Below are positions 1-11,475 of a stretch of 32,192 nt of DNA, piece after piece. Positions within the stretch are counted from its first letter, which is position 1, and every line of letters begins with the position of its first letter. Source of the DNA: Larix sibirica (Eukaryota > Streptophyta > Pinopsida > Pinales > Pinaceae); NCBI GenBank assembly GCA_004151065.3, contig NWUY0300034485.1, positions 32,829-65,020 on the forward strand. The letters run 5' to 3'. Both the position numbers and the translations under genes were made by a program. The notes under the pieces are model-generated. The model did not search any database. It was given only the letters and a program-made list of their open reading frames with translations, and was not told the DNA's origin.

Positions 1-1297
1 TGAGCTACCCCAAACGGGCTTGTCCTTCCATATTGTTATGGTTTTGTGCATCTTATGCTATTTAGATGGCATCATTTAAGCTTGGTTCATCTCCCACCTC
101 TAGCATTCTAAGGTGTTTGCTTTTGTTTTTCTCTATTGACCATTCTAATAGTTTGTCTAGTTTGGTTATGGTGGGCTTTGAGGTTGTCCTTCTTATGCTG
201 TAAGCTTAGGCTTTCAGTCATGAAATTAACCCTCATTAGCATCATACTCGTACTCCATCATCTCCTACCTCTAATTTTGTGAAGGTTGGTTCTTCTATTA
301 TGCTAAACCCTAGGTTTGTGTGTCTTATGCTACCTAGATGGAAACATCTGGGTTTGGTAGCTATGTTGGGAATGGTAGTGTATCATGTGCATTGTTGTAT
401 TGTTAGTATGTGTTGAACTTTGTTTGTAAAAGGATTTGAGATTTGGGTGTCACTTGTGCTCACCTTCGTTTGAACCAATTACATGTGTTATTTGGTTTGT
501 TGTGTTATGAGTGTTGTTGTTGATTGCTTACTTGAGTTTTTAGGCTTTCTGATGGATGTTTGGGCATGGAAGTTGGTGATTATTATTTCCTAATGCTCAA
601 TTTTGTTATATCTAGTTTCAGTTAGCTTAGTGGAAAACATTGTTGGGCAATGATGTAAAAGGATTGGCAGTCCTAGGAATAACAAAAAAATTCATGGTGG
701 TTGGTGCAAAGGAAATATGTGGCTTTTCGGTTGAAGGCTTTGACAAGGTAAGAATTCAATTTTTTTTTTATGTGTGTATGGCTATAATTGTTGAATCAAT
801 GTGTAAATTTTGTGAAGGAAAAGAGACACATTTAGTTCAAATTGTAAGTAGAATTCATCTGTTTAGTTCTTTATTGTTGCATGCATGCTTATGTGCCTCC
901 TAGCATACATGTTATTGAAGTGTTGTTGGTGAGGATTTTCGATTTTGGTACCATTGGTATTTTTTTTCACTGCATTATAGTGAACTTGTTAAATCAATTT
1001 TATTGGTTCCTATTGGCGGATGATGTTAACACATTCAAATTTATTTCACCACAAAAAATATTAGCATAAATTTTCCCTCGGGTTTTTGCTGGTGTTGTAA
1101 AGGATCAAATCATAGTTGGATTTCCAAATTTGATTTTGAGTACACACCTATATATCTCCACTTGCATGGAAAACAATTAGGGTCATGTTGGTTGTGACAT
1201 GTGGTATGTACTAGGTATTTTCTCTTTGCTTGTATAGCAAACATGGAGAATTTTGATTATAGCCTTATAAAATGCATGTAATCCTTTCAATTTTGTC
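1..1297. other. Unassigned sequence left of LINE 1
   Basis: AT-rich, T-rich plus strand without a supported gene, except for the exon-like stretch at about 630-749, which is listed separately. The right end is the LINE 1 target site. Before that insertion, this sequence would have continued directly into base 8428 onward. Confidence 0.6.
630..749 (+). other. Possible exon of an unrecognised plant gene
   Basis: A 40-codon open stretch ends at a good plant 5' splice-site match (gacaag/gtaagaatt, junction near 748/749). It follows a pyrimidine-rich stretch with possible acceptors (ttatatctagtttcag and gttagcttag). The peptide reads like a globular protein (GNDVKGLAVLGI, KKFMVVGAKEICGF). Using the tttcag acceptor leaves an in-frame TAG, so the later acceptor is needed, or this is a pseudo-exon. 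I do not recognise the family. A short segment after an acceptor-like site near 13787 on the same strand could be a following exon, but nothing proves the link. Confidence 0.22.
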
Positions 1298-1314
1298 ACA
1301 ATATTGTTTTAGTT
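1298..1314. repeat. Target-site duplication of LINE 1, copy at its 3' end
   Basis: acaatattgttttagtt occurs here and again, identical, at 8411-8427. It directly abuts the T run that is the element's poly(A) tail read on the plus strand. On the element strand the duplication starts A-rich, as expected for L1-type target-primed insertion. Confidence 0.95.
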
Positions 1315-1621
1315 TTTTTTTTCACAACAACAGATAACGAGATTTGCATTAAAAAAGAGAGAGAGTTACAAAAAGAGGGTGGGAAGACTGATCCCAGAAT
1401 TGGAAAGTTGACAGGTCTAGCTCATCACAATCCAATCTATGTAGGTCATACAAAAACCCTGTTCTGAGACAGCTGAAAATTTTAACAAACTTTCCTAGGA
1501 GAAGACTACAAAAGAAATACATAGTGTGAAAATAAAAATGAGACAAGCTTCAACAAGATTTAGTAGGTTAAAGACCATAGCAAAAACGTCCTATGAGTAC
1601 ATGAACATGCCGGCAGAAGGA
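1315..1621 (-). other. LINE 1 3' UTR and poly(A) tail
   Basis: Non-coding stretch between the ORF3 stop and the TSD, ending in an A tail of about 8 nt on the minus strand. Just inside the tail it shares the pattern cacaacaacagataacgag / gagttacaa with the corresponding end of LINE 2 (11476-11545), so both copies have related 3' ends. Confidence 0.7.
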
Positions 1622-2449
1622 TCAACAATTGCCATGATGCTGATGGGAATTCTTTTCTTTGTTCCCAGCCGCAACTCCGACATTATCCTCATTGATGTCG
1701 TGGAGAACAGTGGAGCTATTCTTGTAGTCAGGCCTGATGCTGTCAACCTTTGCTTCAACGATTCTGAGACTGTTGTGCAGAGATTTAATTTGGTTGTTCG
1801 TATCCACCGAGCAGGGACAACCATTCTCGAGTTTTCCAGCCAAAATATCAAAGTACTCCTTCATCTTACTGCTACTGCTGTGAACTTCAGAGTTAGAGAT
1901 TTGAATGAAAGTTGAAAGGTGAGAGATGGATTTTTTGAGGTCGGTGTTCTCACCTCTGAGCCAATGGATTTGAGTTTCCAATTCCTGCAAGTGTGAATTG
2001 ACCTCAGAGGGCGGACTATCCAGCCCTTGAGGAGACCCCAGATTGATGAAGCCGTTGCCGTCACTTGCAGGATGCAACCAATTCTTGCCACTGCCCAGAT
2101 CGCTGGAGTGACCACGAGCAACATGCTACGCTGAACCACCGATGCTCTATCCCTAGACCACGTCGAGAGGAGCCCAAATTATGCCGCTACCTGACTCATC
2201 ATTTCTATGATGAACACGGGAGATGTGCTGCGAAGAAACACCACCAGTATGTTGCGTAGAGCCTCCATTGCTTTTCCCTTGCACCACATCAAGGGCAAAG
2301 AGATACCTCTTCATTCCAACCCCTCTCGACTGAACTTGAAGATGTTTCCTACAACGACGACACTGCAGCGCCGGGAGATTCATCCCAGGGTTATCATCCT
2401 CGATAGAAAGCCTGAAAACAAAAAAACAACTCAGAGCACATAGGGTCAC
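1622..2449 (-). pseudogene. LINE 1 ORF3: CxxC plus coiled-coil protein, broken
   Basis: A third reading frame downstream of the RNase H domain and inside the TSD boundaries. It reads in one frame from about 2449 to the stop at 1622, about 275 codons, with three in-frame TAG codons near 2155, 2149 and 2122. The N-terminal third has a Cys pair (CRRCRKHL). The middle is a heptad-like helix (ETQIHWLRGENTDLKK), then a NSE motif, a PCS motif and a terminal RIVEAKVDS segment. The same motifs in the same order occur in LINE 2 at 12404-11808, with about 39% identity over 57 residues of the helix and mostly conservative changes (I/V/L/M, D/E, S/T). This points to past selection on the protein. A coiled coil suggests oligomerisation. 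I do not recognise a named family, and its function is unknown. Confidence 0.68.
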
Positions 2450-2761
2450 AACTCAGGGGAAGAAATACAGAATGCCACCCTTACCACCTTCGTGCGAGAT
2501 AAATGCTGAGTTATCCTTAGGGGGAAGTCGAAGTGAATGCGCACATGCGAGACAAGTGGGTATCGCTGGAGAAGGTCGCCATGTGTGAAAAAAGGACGCA
2601 AGTAGGGATCGAGGAGGGGAGGAGGATCCTAAGAAGATCTTAGTTTGATTCAAATTCGAAAAAAGGTTGGGGCTATAGTTTGGAGGAAGATGGAGACTGA
2701 GATCCCAAGCTAGGGGGGTGCTTAATTGGAGCAAACATAGGAAACGACAATGAGGGGAGTA

Positions 2762-5700
2762 TTATGGAACCCAAATTTTGTCAAGGTTTTTCCCATTACT
2801 TGTCAAAGAACCACAATCCAAGTGAGCACCAACATTGGCCATGGAGTCTGCAATGTGGTTGTTGTTCCTCAGGATGTGAAAAAAGGTGATAGAGTTGAAT
2901 TCCTCGGCCACGTAGAAGAAGAGATGATGAAACTTGGAGACATGATTCCTACGATTTTTTACCAGAGACCTAGCTTCCCCGATTACCATCATTGAGTCTC
3001 CAAATGCCATGAGATATTTGACATCTTCGCTCCTAGTGATTTCCAAACCTTTGATCAGTGCGAGCCATTCCGCATCATTATTTGTCCTTCTACCAAGTCC
3101 CCAAGTGAAGTCTTCCATCTTGTTTCCCTCAGAGTCAAGGAGGACTCCTCCCACACCTGCCAACCCGGGATTTCCTTTCGAGGCACCATCAAAGAAAAGA
3201 GAATGACTACCAAGAGTATTGAGCCAAAGCTGAAGTTCCTTTGGCTCCATTCTGATGTGCCAATTATGGGGCTTGTTTTTCTTTAGGGAGGGAGTCGGAA
3301 GAGGGATTTCAGGGGAGATCAAGAGGTCGACCACCCAAATTATTTCTTCCACATTTAGGGGCTCCCTACTGATGTTCTTCATACCTCTCGAGGAAAGTGA
3401 GTCAATCCAGAGCGCTTTTGAAAAAGAGAGGAATTTACCAGGGGTGGTCCTGACGTCTTCAAAAATTTCATGGTTTCTGGCAGTCCAGAGTTTCCAGCAG
3501 ATGAATTTGGGGAAGGTGACCCAAGCTCTTTTGAAGTCTGGTTTCTTGAGCAACGAATTTTGGTAGTATAGGTGCCAGTTTGCAAAGAGGTCATTCCAGT
3601 TTGTAGGGAGGATTATGTTTGGTTGAATATCCTAATATGCACGATTCAAGAAAGAGGTGATCAATCGTTTCCTCTGCTTCTTTGCAGAGTATGCATCTGG
3701 TCGGTCCTTCAATCCCCCTTTTCCTGAGATTCTCGGCGGTGATATTTTTCCTATGAGCTAGAGTCCAGAAGAAGGCATTTACTTTTGGAATCCCATCTCT
3801 GTCCCAGACTTTGCTCCACTTAATGTCCTTGTTGCAGTGATTATCAAGAGCATCCATAAAATCGTAACCCTCCTTAACAGAGTATGATACCACTTTCCCC
3901 CAACCACGCTTATCTCTCATAGATTGGTGCATGGGAAGAGAACTGTGAAACAGGGAGAAAAGTGCGTTGTAGTCATGAAGAAGGTGCTCCGGGAGCTCCA
4001 AATGGAGCCATCCCATCCATCTTCCTTGACTGGACCAAGAGGACTGGTCGAAAAGAGTGTGGATATTAGCTTGCTCCATCCAGTTTTTTAAGTCTCAGAA
4101 GACATGCAGCGAGTTAGCGGGCAGGATGGTGCAAAATTTATCCTTCCAGATATGAATTTGCTTGCCATTGCCAGGGATCCAAGAAATATTACTTTGGATG
4201 ATGAAGGCTACTCGCTTAGAGAGGTTCCAGATAGTAGAACCTTTTTTCCATGGTCAATGTTCTCCACACAGCGGCTTCTACTGCCATGCATGTATTTTCT
4301 ATAGAAAATTTATTTACACCACGCCCTCTTTCATGAGATGATCCTCCAAAGGATTTTGGCTCCCAGTGCAAGATTCATGATCAGAGGATCCTTGATCCCC
4401 GCCCCACCATACATTTTGGGTCTACAGACAATGTCCCAGCTAATTAAGTGAAACTTTTTAGAATGATTGGATTTCCCTCCCTTCCATAAGAATTTTCTGA
4501 GTTCTTTCGTGATTTCCAACATCACGGACTTAGGGGCCAGAGAAATGGAGTAGGTGAAGAGAGGATAGGTAGAGAGAATGGATTTAATAAGGACCAGTTT
4601 TCCTGCGAGATTTAGCCACCTGGAGCCCCAGGAGTTGATTTTGTTTTTTATTTTATCAATCAACCCATGCCAGTAAGCAACTCTTTTGCTCCCCTTGAAG
4701 ATAGGGATACCAAGGTAATTAAAGGAGTTCCAAGTACTGATTCCTTCAAAGCCCAGGATTCTGGCAATTTTTGCAAGAACCCCTGGGGTGCAGTTCCAAC
4801 CGTAGATTTTGCACTTGGTTGAGTTAACTTTGCCATCATAAGCTTTGAGAAAAGTAGTGAGGACATGGTTGAATATTTCGACAATGATGGTGGAGTCTCC
4901 CCTAAGAAGAATTGTGTCATCAACAAACTTAGAGTGGTTAACCGGCTTAACCCCTCTGACTATTTTGATTCCATTTAAAAATACCGACTCTTGCAGCAGG
5001 TGGAGTTTTCTACTCATAGATTCAGCAACAAGGAGAAAGAGGAAAAGAGACAAGGGGAAGCCTTGATGCAAACCTCTTGAAGCTTGGAAAAAGTTAGTGG
5101 GTCTGCCATTGACTAAGGGGGAAATCCCGGGATTGTTGATGCACGCTTTGACCCATCTCATGAATCTTCTAGAGAAGCCAAAATTAATCATTATTTTGAA
5201 GAGAAAGTGGTGGTTTACTCTGTCAAAAGCATTTTCCATGTCGAGCTTGATGGCCATACCTTGGTGCTTTTTCCCAATGTTGGAGTGGATCGCTTCTTGA
5301 ACAATGATGATATTGTCCAGGATTTGGAGACCGGATATGAAACCCCCTTGAGATTCAGAGATGAGCTTCCCCGTGACTTTTTTCATTCTGGAGGCAAGAA
5401 TATTAGAAAGAATTTTGTAGGAGGTATTGCAAAGGGAGATCGGTCTGAAACGATCAATGGAGCTGGGGTTATTCTCTTTAGGGATGAGAGCAAGGAAGGA
5501 GGAATTTGTGGCCCCTCCAATTTTGTCTTTCTTCCTGGTCCAGTTGAGCGTGCGCTTCAAGTCCTCTTTAATGATCTCCCATGCGGCCTGGTAAAAGTTA
5601 ATGGTAAACCCATCGGGTCTAGGAGCCTTATCAACTTGGAGAGACCAAATGGCGTTCATAATTTCATGCTCCAAAATAAGTTTGTAGATATCTCTATTAG

Positions 5701-7003
5701 CATTGTACGAGACAAGGGTGGGAATGCTCGATAGGAGATCAGCTTGAGCTGCAGGATCAGTATCCCCACTGTCCATGAAGAGCTCGCTGAAATGATGGAA
5801 AGCATGTATTTTTAAGTCCTCTTGCCCACTTATCCTGATTCCGTTATTGTTCGTTAGCTCTCTTATCGTGTTCTGGCTACGACGGGCCTTGGCTTGATTG
5901 TGAAAATATTTCGTGTTGCTATCCCCTCCCTTGAGCCATAACTGTCTAGATTTGAATCTCAAGACTTCCTCTTCCTGCTTGGCCGCAATGAGGATTTTCA
6001 AGTCTAAATATTTCTCCATTCTTAGAGAGGAAGGCGTAACCTCTTTCGTCTCCATGCTTTGGTGAATTTTGACAAGCTCTGCCTGAAGGGTAACTTTGGT
6101 GTGGCTGGGGTTTTTATAAGAAGACTTGGCCCAACACTTGAGCGCATATTTCATAGCCCTAAGCTTTGATTCCCAAACAAAGATGGGAGATCCAGAGAAG
6201 CTAGAGTTCCAAGCATTACTGACAATGTCATAAAAGGCAGGTTCATGAAGCCAAAGAGGGTTGAAGCGAAAGGGAATATGGACAAGATTTTCCGGAGGAG
6301 TGAGAGATAAGACGATGGGCCTATGATCAGAAGTGGCATAGGGAAGGGTGAAAGAGCATGCTATAATATCAGAGCGAAAGAAGGAGGAGCTTACCAAGAA
6401 ACGATCCAACTGAGCCGCGATATGCCCAGCTTCGCATCTCTTATTGTTCCATGTATATTTTCCATTCTTCAGCGGAATGTCCATAAGATCCAGATCAGCA
6501 ATTAAATCCTCCAGCTTTTCACCGAAGGGATCACGAACAATGCTGCCACCTCGTTTCTCCTGTTGGGATTTGGTGACATTAAAATAACTAGCTATAATGA
6601 GATTTTTCACATGCATGCTCTCCTTAAGGTCACCGAGGTCTTCTCAGAACTTAGCCTTGTCCCTATAATGAGTGGGACCGTAGACATTGCAGATGAAAAG
6701 AGGGTTGTTGCTGCCTTTTTCTTTAATCTCAGTAAGCAGCCAGTGACTATTCTCAATTGACGAAGTTAACGAGAATTTTGGGGAGATCAGAGTCGCAATA
6801 CCCCCAGACATCCCACGGGAACTGAGGGTTGTTCCATGGAAATATTTCCAGAGGGAGCGTGAGAGGGCCATGACCTCTACGTCCAACATTTTAGTCTCTT
6901 GGATAAGCATGATATTGGGATTTCCAGATCTTGTCATATTTTTTATTGCTTCAACTTTTCTCAACCCGCCGTGACCTCTGCAATTCCAAGAGATAGCTAG
7001 CAT
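2762..7003 (-). pseudogene. LINE 1 ORF2: endonuclease / reverse transcriptase / RNase H polyprotein, broken
   Basis: The enzyme that nicks target DNA and copies LINE RNA from the nick. The start is ATG at 7003 (MLAISWNCRGHGG). The APE-type endonuclease (about residues 1-240) keeps the N of SWNCRG, E of QETK, NVYGP and SDH, but the GDFN motif reads SYFN (about 6590), losing the catalytic Asp. A TGA interrupts at 6644-6646, after which the same frame runs to 4331. RT motifs are KAPRPDGF (near 5620), LDMENAFDRV (near 5235), GLHQGF (near 5075, normally a G.RQGDP type) and FVDD (4914-4928), so the three catalytic Asp remain. A frameshift near 4300 leads to the C-terminal part, with a further TGA near 4098 and a zinc-binding region (ILCKEAEETIDHLF, near 3660-3700). 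A second frameshift near 3640 leads to RNase H (about 3206-2850) with Asp in FFDGASKGN, Glu in NDAEW, Asp in FGDS and Asp in HIADS, all present. It ends IWVP, as in LINE 2. The RNase H domain marks a known plant L1 lineage. Confidence 0.93.
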
Positions 7004-7059
7004 TACTTCTTTGCTGAGAGAGATCCTGCTCGGTACCTGCCGTCAAATTTAACCCCATT

Positions 7060-8322
7060 CTAAGATTTTGAGTTCTGAAGTAGTTTCGTTTCTTCCAAGA
7101 TTTTTTGCCTCCCCATCTCCATTTCTCTTTCCGCTTCAAGTTCTCTGTGATATCGTTGAGACTTTCTACCTCCGGTGTTTGGTAGCTGCACCACATCCAT
7201 CTCATCAAGAGATTCTGAGGAGATATCCAAGGAGGAGGAAAGTGGGACAAAATTATGTTTTACCTTGTCTGCCCACGAGCTACCAGGAGTGCTGGATCCT
7301 CCAATTTTTGTGTCATTCGGCTCTTCTCTTGGGGAGGAGGGAGGTATGAGGGTTTCTTACATGTCTTGTTCCAATGTGACTGCTTCTAGGATTGGGATTT
7401 CCCCTTCTTCTTGCGACATATCCTGGAATCTATTGCTGGTTGAATCTTCCTTTGCCTCTTGAGTGGTTTCTTGGCTAGTTCGAGCTTGGGTCCCTTTGGA
7501 AAGGTGGGAAGTTGGGATGGTTTTCCTTCCTTTTTGAGCTTTTTCAGGGACTTCCTGGGTAACCTTTAGATAGTTTTTGACAAAGTGTCCGTATTCATGA
7601 CAATTTTTGCATTTGAATGACAACTGTTCATAATCAACCTTCTGCATATGTTCCCAGCCATCCATAAACATATTAACATCTTCTGGAAGTCCTTTTTCCA
7701 GGTCTACTTCTACACAGATTCTGGAACAGGAAAACAAAGGTCCTTTAGGCTCTGCTTTATCAATATACTTCCCAAGGGAGTTCCCGATGGCTTGCAGGGT
7801 TTCATCATTACAGCAGTGTAAGGGAAAATGGGGAAGGAGAACCCTGATAGGGACCGCAGAGGGCACATCTTTCTCGGGATCAAAGGATAAGCTCCATCTA
7901 TTTAAGTAGAGGCCACGGGGGCCCATGAAATACGACCCGCTTCTGAAAATTAGGTCCCTATCAACTTTGTTTTCAAACAAAAAGGTGAAGAATCCCTTGC
8001 CACAGAAACAGTGTTGCAATCCCCCGGTGATCAGGGGCATCCAATTTTTGTTGATCGAGGCGTCCATGGATTTTGGAGACGACCATATTCTGGTAAACTT
8101 CCCTATCAGACCACGTTCACTCAGAGCGAGGGCTTTCAACTTGGAAGCTGCCGACAGGATCTGAATATGGAGTGCAGCAGCACGCTTGATGAAGTTGGCA
8201 TCAGTAGGGTCCGAAGAAGAGGATGGGGGGGGGGTCGAGTGGAGGCCACCAAGGAACAGAAGGCGGTGTCCAGAAGACGTCTGCGCTCCTCTGGGGAAGG
8301 TGCAGGAGGGGGGTCCATCCAC
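7060..8322 (-). pseudogene. LINE 1 ORF1: DUF4283-type RNA-binding protein with zinc knuckle, one premature stop
   Basis: ORF1 of plant L1 elements binds the LINE RNA. The start at 8322 follows an 88-nt leader. The DUF4283-like region covers about residues 70-190 (LIGKFTRIW, GFFTFLFENKVDRDLIF, GLYLNRWSLSFDPE, LGKYID). A zinc knuckle (about residue 240) follows the usual C-x2-C-x4-H-x4-C spacing, but the last Cys is Tyr (CKNCHEYGHFVKNY), so metal binding is probably lost. The C-terminal part is polar and charged. A TAA at 7357-7359 stops the frame at 321 codons, but the same frame stays open for about 98 more codons to the TAG at 7060. That extension contains SSWADKV, a motif typical of the C-terminal part of plant LINE ORF1. 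I therefore take TAA 7357 as a mutation. Confidence 0.88.
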
Positions 8323-8343
8323 GGCCAGGGACGAGCCACAAAG

Positions 8344-8379
8344 GTGAGCTAGGGTTCACCGAGTGAGCTAGGGTTCGCC
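8344..8379 (-). repeat. Short tandem repeat in the LINE 1 5' UTR
   Basis: gtgagctagggttcacc (8344-8360) and gtgagctagggttcgcc (8363-8379) are two 17-bp copies with one difference and a 19-bp period, in the leader upstream of ORF1. L1-type elements carry an internal promoter in this region. A regulatory role for the repeat is only a guess. Confidence 0.6.
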
Positions 8380-8410
8380 GGACGAGCAACAGAATCTAAT
8401 CGTAAGTTTG

Positions 8411-8427
8411 ACAATATTGTTTTAGTT
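8411..8427. repeat. Target-site duplication of LINE 1, copy at its 5' end
   Basis: Identical 17-bp partner of 1298-1314. It fixes the 5' end of LINE 1 at 8410 and shows that the copy is not 5' truncated. Confidence 0.95.
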
Positions 8428-10181
8428 GTCACAAATGAGCTTCACATTTGAATATTGAAGCATATTGTTAATGTTTTCCCTTTTGGTTGATGTTATTGGC
8501 AAGTATGGAGTCTTAGTAATATGGTTTTTCTTAACTTGACATAATAGTTGTCATTGGAGACTGTATTAATTTTCTATATTTTGCTCGGGAAAAAAAATCA
8601 TAATTTTATTTCATATAGAGAGTAAAATTACATTGTGCAGATATATGCCATGCATATATTTAGATATAGAGTCATAAGATTGTCCATATTACAAAATTTA
8701 ATGTATCTTCCATTGTATATTATGCTGAAAAGTTTCCGATTGTAATCATAGTGCCGAAACAACCTATACCAAATAAATGATAATAGAAACTGCTATAGAT
8801 GAACATATAAACCATATACAACCCCAAAATATAATTCTATATTGTATTTTTTATTGAATGAGTAATTTTGTATTAAAATGATATTTCATCCACATTGTCC
8901 ATCTTAGTAATACAAACATAAAGTTTTTCAAGTGCCTTCAAATATTACAATAAGAAAACTTTAACTCATCTTATTACTATGACTACAATGTTGTTCTCAC
9001 TTGAGGAATTATATTGAAATTGGCATGTGTAAATACTAAGACAACATCCTAATAGAAAAATTGTTTTGTAATACATAAAAACTAGGTTCAAGATGAAATC
9101 ATGCCCACTCTAGTATTCATTCTAATTCTCTTGAATATGATTGTTTCCTTTGTTGGTAACATCTCCATCTCCTCATTCCCTTGTTGGAGTAATTGTTCTT
9201 TGAATTCTTTCATTATCGATCCCATTGACATTCTCAGGGAAATTTTTTATTTTGTGCTTCTTGCTAAGTATGGTACCAATTGTTAAAGTCTTGAGCATTC
9301 TACCTCCAGTTGAACTATATGTCGCCTTTGTCGACTCAACAGATCCACTAACTATCAGTGGAAGATTAATTGTCTGCCAGAAAACCTTCATGTCTCCTCA
9401 GAACCCTCCTAATAACCAAAACTCAATAATGGGCATATAATCCTGGGTGATTATGTTCTCCTATATTCAAAGAATATACAAATTGCAATTTAGTGACATT
9501 TGCCAATCCAAGTACCTCCAACAATAAGCAATCGCCTTTGCTAATTGGCCAATGATTTAGATTGGCACTCACTCATTCGTTCTTCACAACTATTCATGGT
9601 TCAGTCACTAAATTTATCTGACCTCCAAGGAGAATGGGTTCAATAGAAAACCAAGTGGTTGATCTATGATCCTCCAACCACAAGAAATTACCAAAGGGAA
9701 GAACCTTTCTAGTCACTCCTTTGTTTGTGGAACCTATCCAAGAATCCTTCACACACAGAGGCACTAAGATCCTAAATAACTAACCAACACAAAAATCCAC
9801 CTTCATTTATACCTTTGATGACTAGTATTTTCCCTATGATTTTTCAGTATCCCGCCTGTGAATTCCATAATAAAATCTAAGTGCATATGAGTCTGATTTG
9901 CACTCAACTTGAATGTGTGCTAGTGTCCTTTGGCACTGGGGGTATTTACCAACAACCACGTCCACTGTAATTCCAATTGTCACTTGGAATTTCAATCCAC
10001 TACTAATTTAATACCTCCATTTTGTGAATTATAAATCATAACAGATCAAAGAGTTGAGTATACCTCACATAGAAAGAATGAGCAGAGAAAAATTGAGTTA
10101 CAGAGAAAATTGCAGTGAAAAAGAGCAAACAATTACACATGCATGAGAACTCATATAGGAACAAAATAATGTCACATGATC
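8428..10181. other. Unassigned AT-rich sequence
   Basis: No supported gene. On the minus strand between about 9780 and 9400 a reading with stops gives protein-like stretches (for example VLPFGNFLWLEDH and LLLEVLGLANVTKLQF). This could be an old coding relic, but I cannot name it. The short open frames around 9101-9440 on both strands overlap each other and lack recognisable motifs. Confidence 0.5.
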
Positions 10182-10576
10182 NNNNNNNNNNNNNNNNNNN
10201 NNNNNNNNNNNNNNNNNNNNNNNNNNNNNNNNNNNNNNNNNNNNNNNNNNNNNNNNNNNNNNNNNNNNNNNNNNNNNNNNNNNNNNNNNNNNNNNNNNNN
10301 NNNNNNNNNNNNNNNNNNNNNNNNNNNNNNNNNNNNNNNNNNNNNNNNNNNNNNNNNNNNNNNNNNNNNNNNNNNNNNNNNNNNNNNNNNNNNNNNNNNN
10401 NNNNNNNNNNNNNNNNNNNNNNNNNNNNNNNNNNNNNNNNNNNNNNNNNNNNNNNNNNNNNNNNNNNNNNNNNNNNNNNNNNNNNNNNNNNNNNNNNNNN
10501 NNNNNNNNNNNNNNNNNNNNNNNNNNNNNNNNNNNNNNNNNNNNNNNNNNNNNNNNNNNNNNNNNNNNNNNNNNNN
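10182..10576. other. Assembly gap (395 N)
   Basis: A continuous run of 395 n. Any open frame crossing it is meaningless. The flanks show no repeat that would explain the break. Confidence 1.
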
Positions 10577-11458
10577 GCTAGCAAATGGTAAATAATGCAA
10601 GTAGGACAAGCGAGTATTAAAATACCCTAACACATTTGACATTATGAACTTTGGATGATATATAAAGATATGGGATTTTTTGATCCCCTAAATGGTTCAT
10701 AAGATAAAATTTGCAAAGTATTGCAAATTGCAATGTTCTCACTATCATTGACAATTATTGCTTGTTAATACCTCCCACAAGTTCAACCAAATTCATTTCA
10801 AACCTAAGACCTAAATCTACAAAGGGTGCCCTACCTCAGAATGGGAGACACAAGGAGATAAAGCTAATTCCAAGACATGCATGGTTTAGATATTATAGTT
10901 TTTTATTGTTTAAAGTTTAGAAAGGGTCGATGGATAATTCGATGAGCTATGTTTTCACATATTAATCGAAGGTATATTCAGTTTGAAATCGTGACGTGTT
11001 GTGAAATGGGGTCGCTGCTTGATATATTGATTTAATGGTTATGTTTTAATTGTTGGTCTCTTTTAAAAAAAAGTATGGTATTTGTTCTACGCTATACTTT
11101 GTGAATTTGATAGAGTTATGATTCTATTATTGCTTTATCCTACCTAGCCCATGCCATACCCACGATGTTTGTTTACCTTTCATTATATATATCCCTCCAT
11201 CGCTTGATATCCGAACCCTTGTGACTATTTCCTTTCAAAAATTTATCACCCAAGCAATTACTGTACATTGCATTTCATGATGAAATGGTTGATACTTTAT
11301 ATTACCTCCTCATACACAAAAATGAAGGTGATTGTAATATAAGTGGAGGCTTTTTCATGATGCAAATACTGTTGAAATCACAATAGCATATGGCCATCTT
11401 TGTTGCATTTAATATGATACTCAAAAGAAATGCTAAGATTCTACCCATGACCTTGAAT
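10577..11458. other. Unassigned AT-rich sequence
   Basis: I see no gene, RNA or element here. It ends at the LINE 2 target site. Confidence 0.5.
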
Positions 11459-11475
11459 GCTAAAAATTATTGATT
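11459..11475. repeat. Target-site duplication of LINE 2, copy at its 3' end
   Basis: gctaaaaattattgatt is identical to 13572-13588. It abuts the T run at 11476-11481, which is the LINE tail on the plus strand. Confidence 0.94.

Larger units (their letters stand above)
1315..8410 (-). mobile_element. LINE 1: full-length L1-like plant LINE (about 7.1 kb)
   Basis: A non-LTR retrotransposon on the minus strand, bounded by a perfect 17-bp TSD and ending in a short A tail (T run 1315-1322 on plus). Order in element direction: 88-nt 5' UTR, ORF1 (8322-7060), a spacer of about 56 nt, ORF2 (7003-2762), about 310 nt, ORF3 (2449-1622) and a 3' UTR of about 300 nt. ORF1 and ORF2 carry the plant L1 signatures. 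The copy is inactive: ORF1 has a premature stop, ORF2 has at least two in-frame stops and two frameshifts, and ORF3 has three stops. Several conserved residues are also replaced. The perfect TSD indicates a moderately young insertion. Confidence 0.95.

Noticed and set aside
1526-1915. 129-codon plus-strand frame
   Set aside because: It overlaps LINE 1 ORF3 in antisense, and only the minus frame is conserved in LINE 2.
3000-3260. RNase H-like domain as a host RNase H gene
   Set aside because: It is continuous with LINE reverse transcriptase and lies inside the TSD-bounded element.
5207-5734. 175-codon plus-strand frame
   Set aside because: Antisense shadow of the LINE 1 reverse transcriptase.
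9101-9440. Overlapping small frames on both strands
   Set aside because: Hydrophobic or low-complexity peptides with no motif and mutual overlap, so not supported as genes.
10036-10642. Open frames across the N run
   Set aside because: They consist almost entirely of undefined bases.
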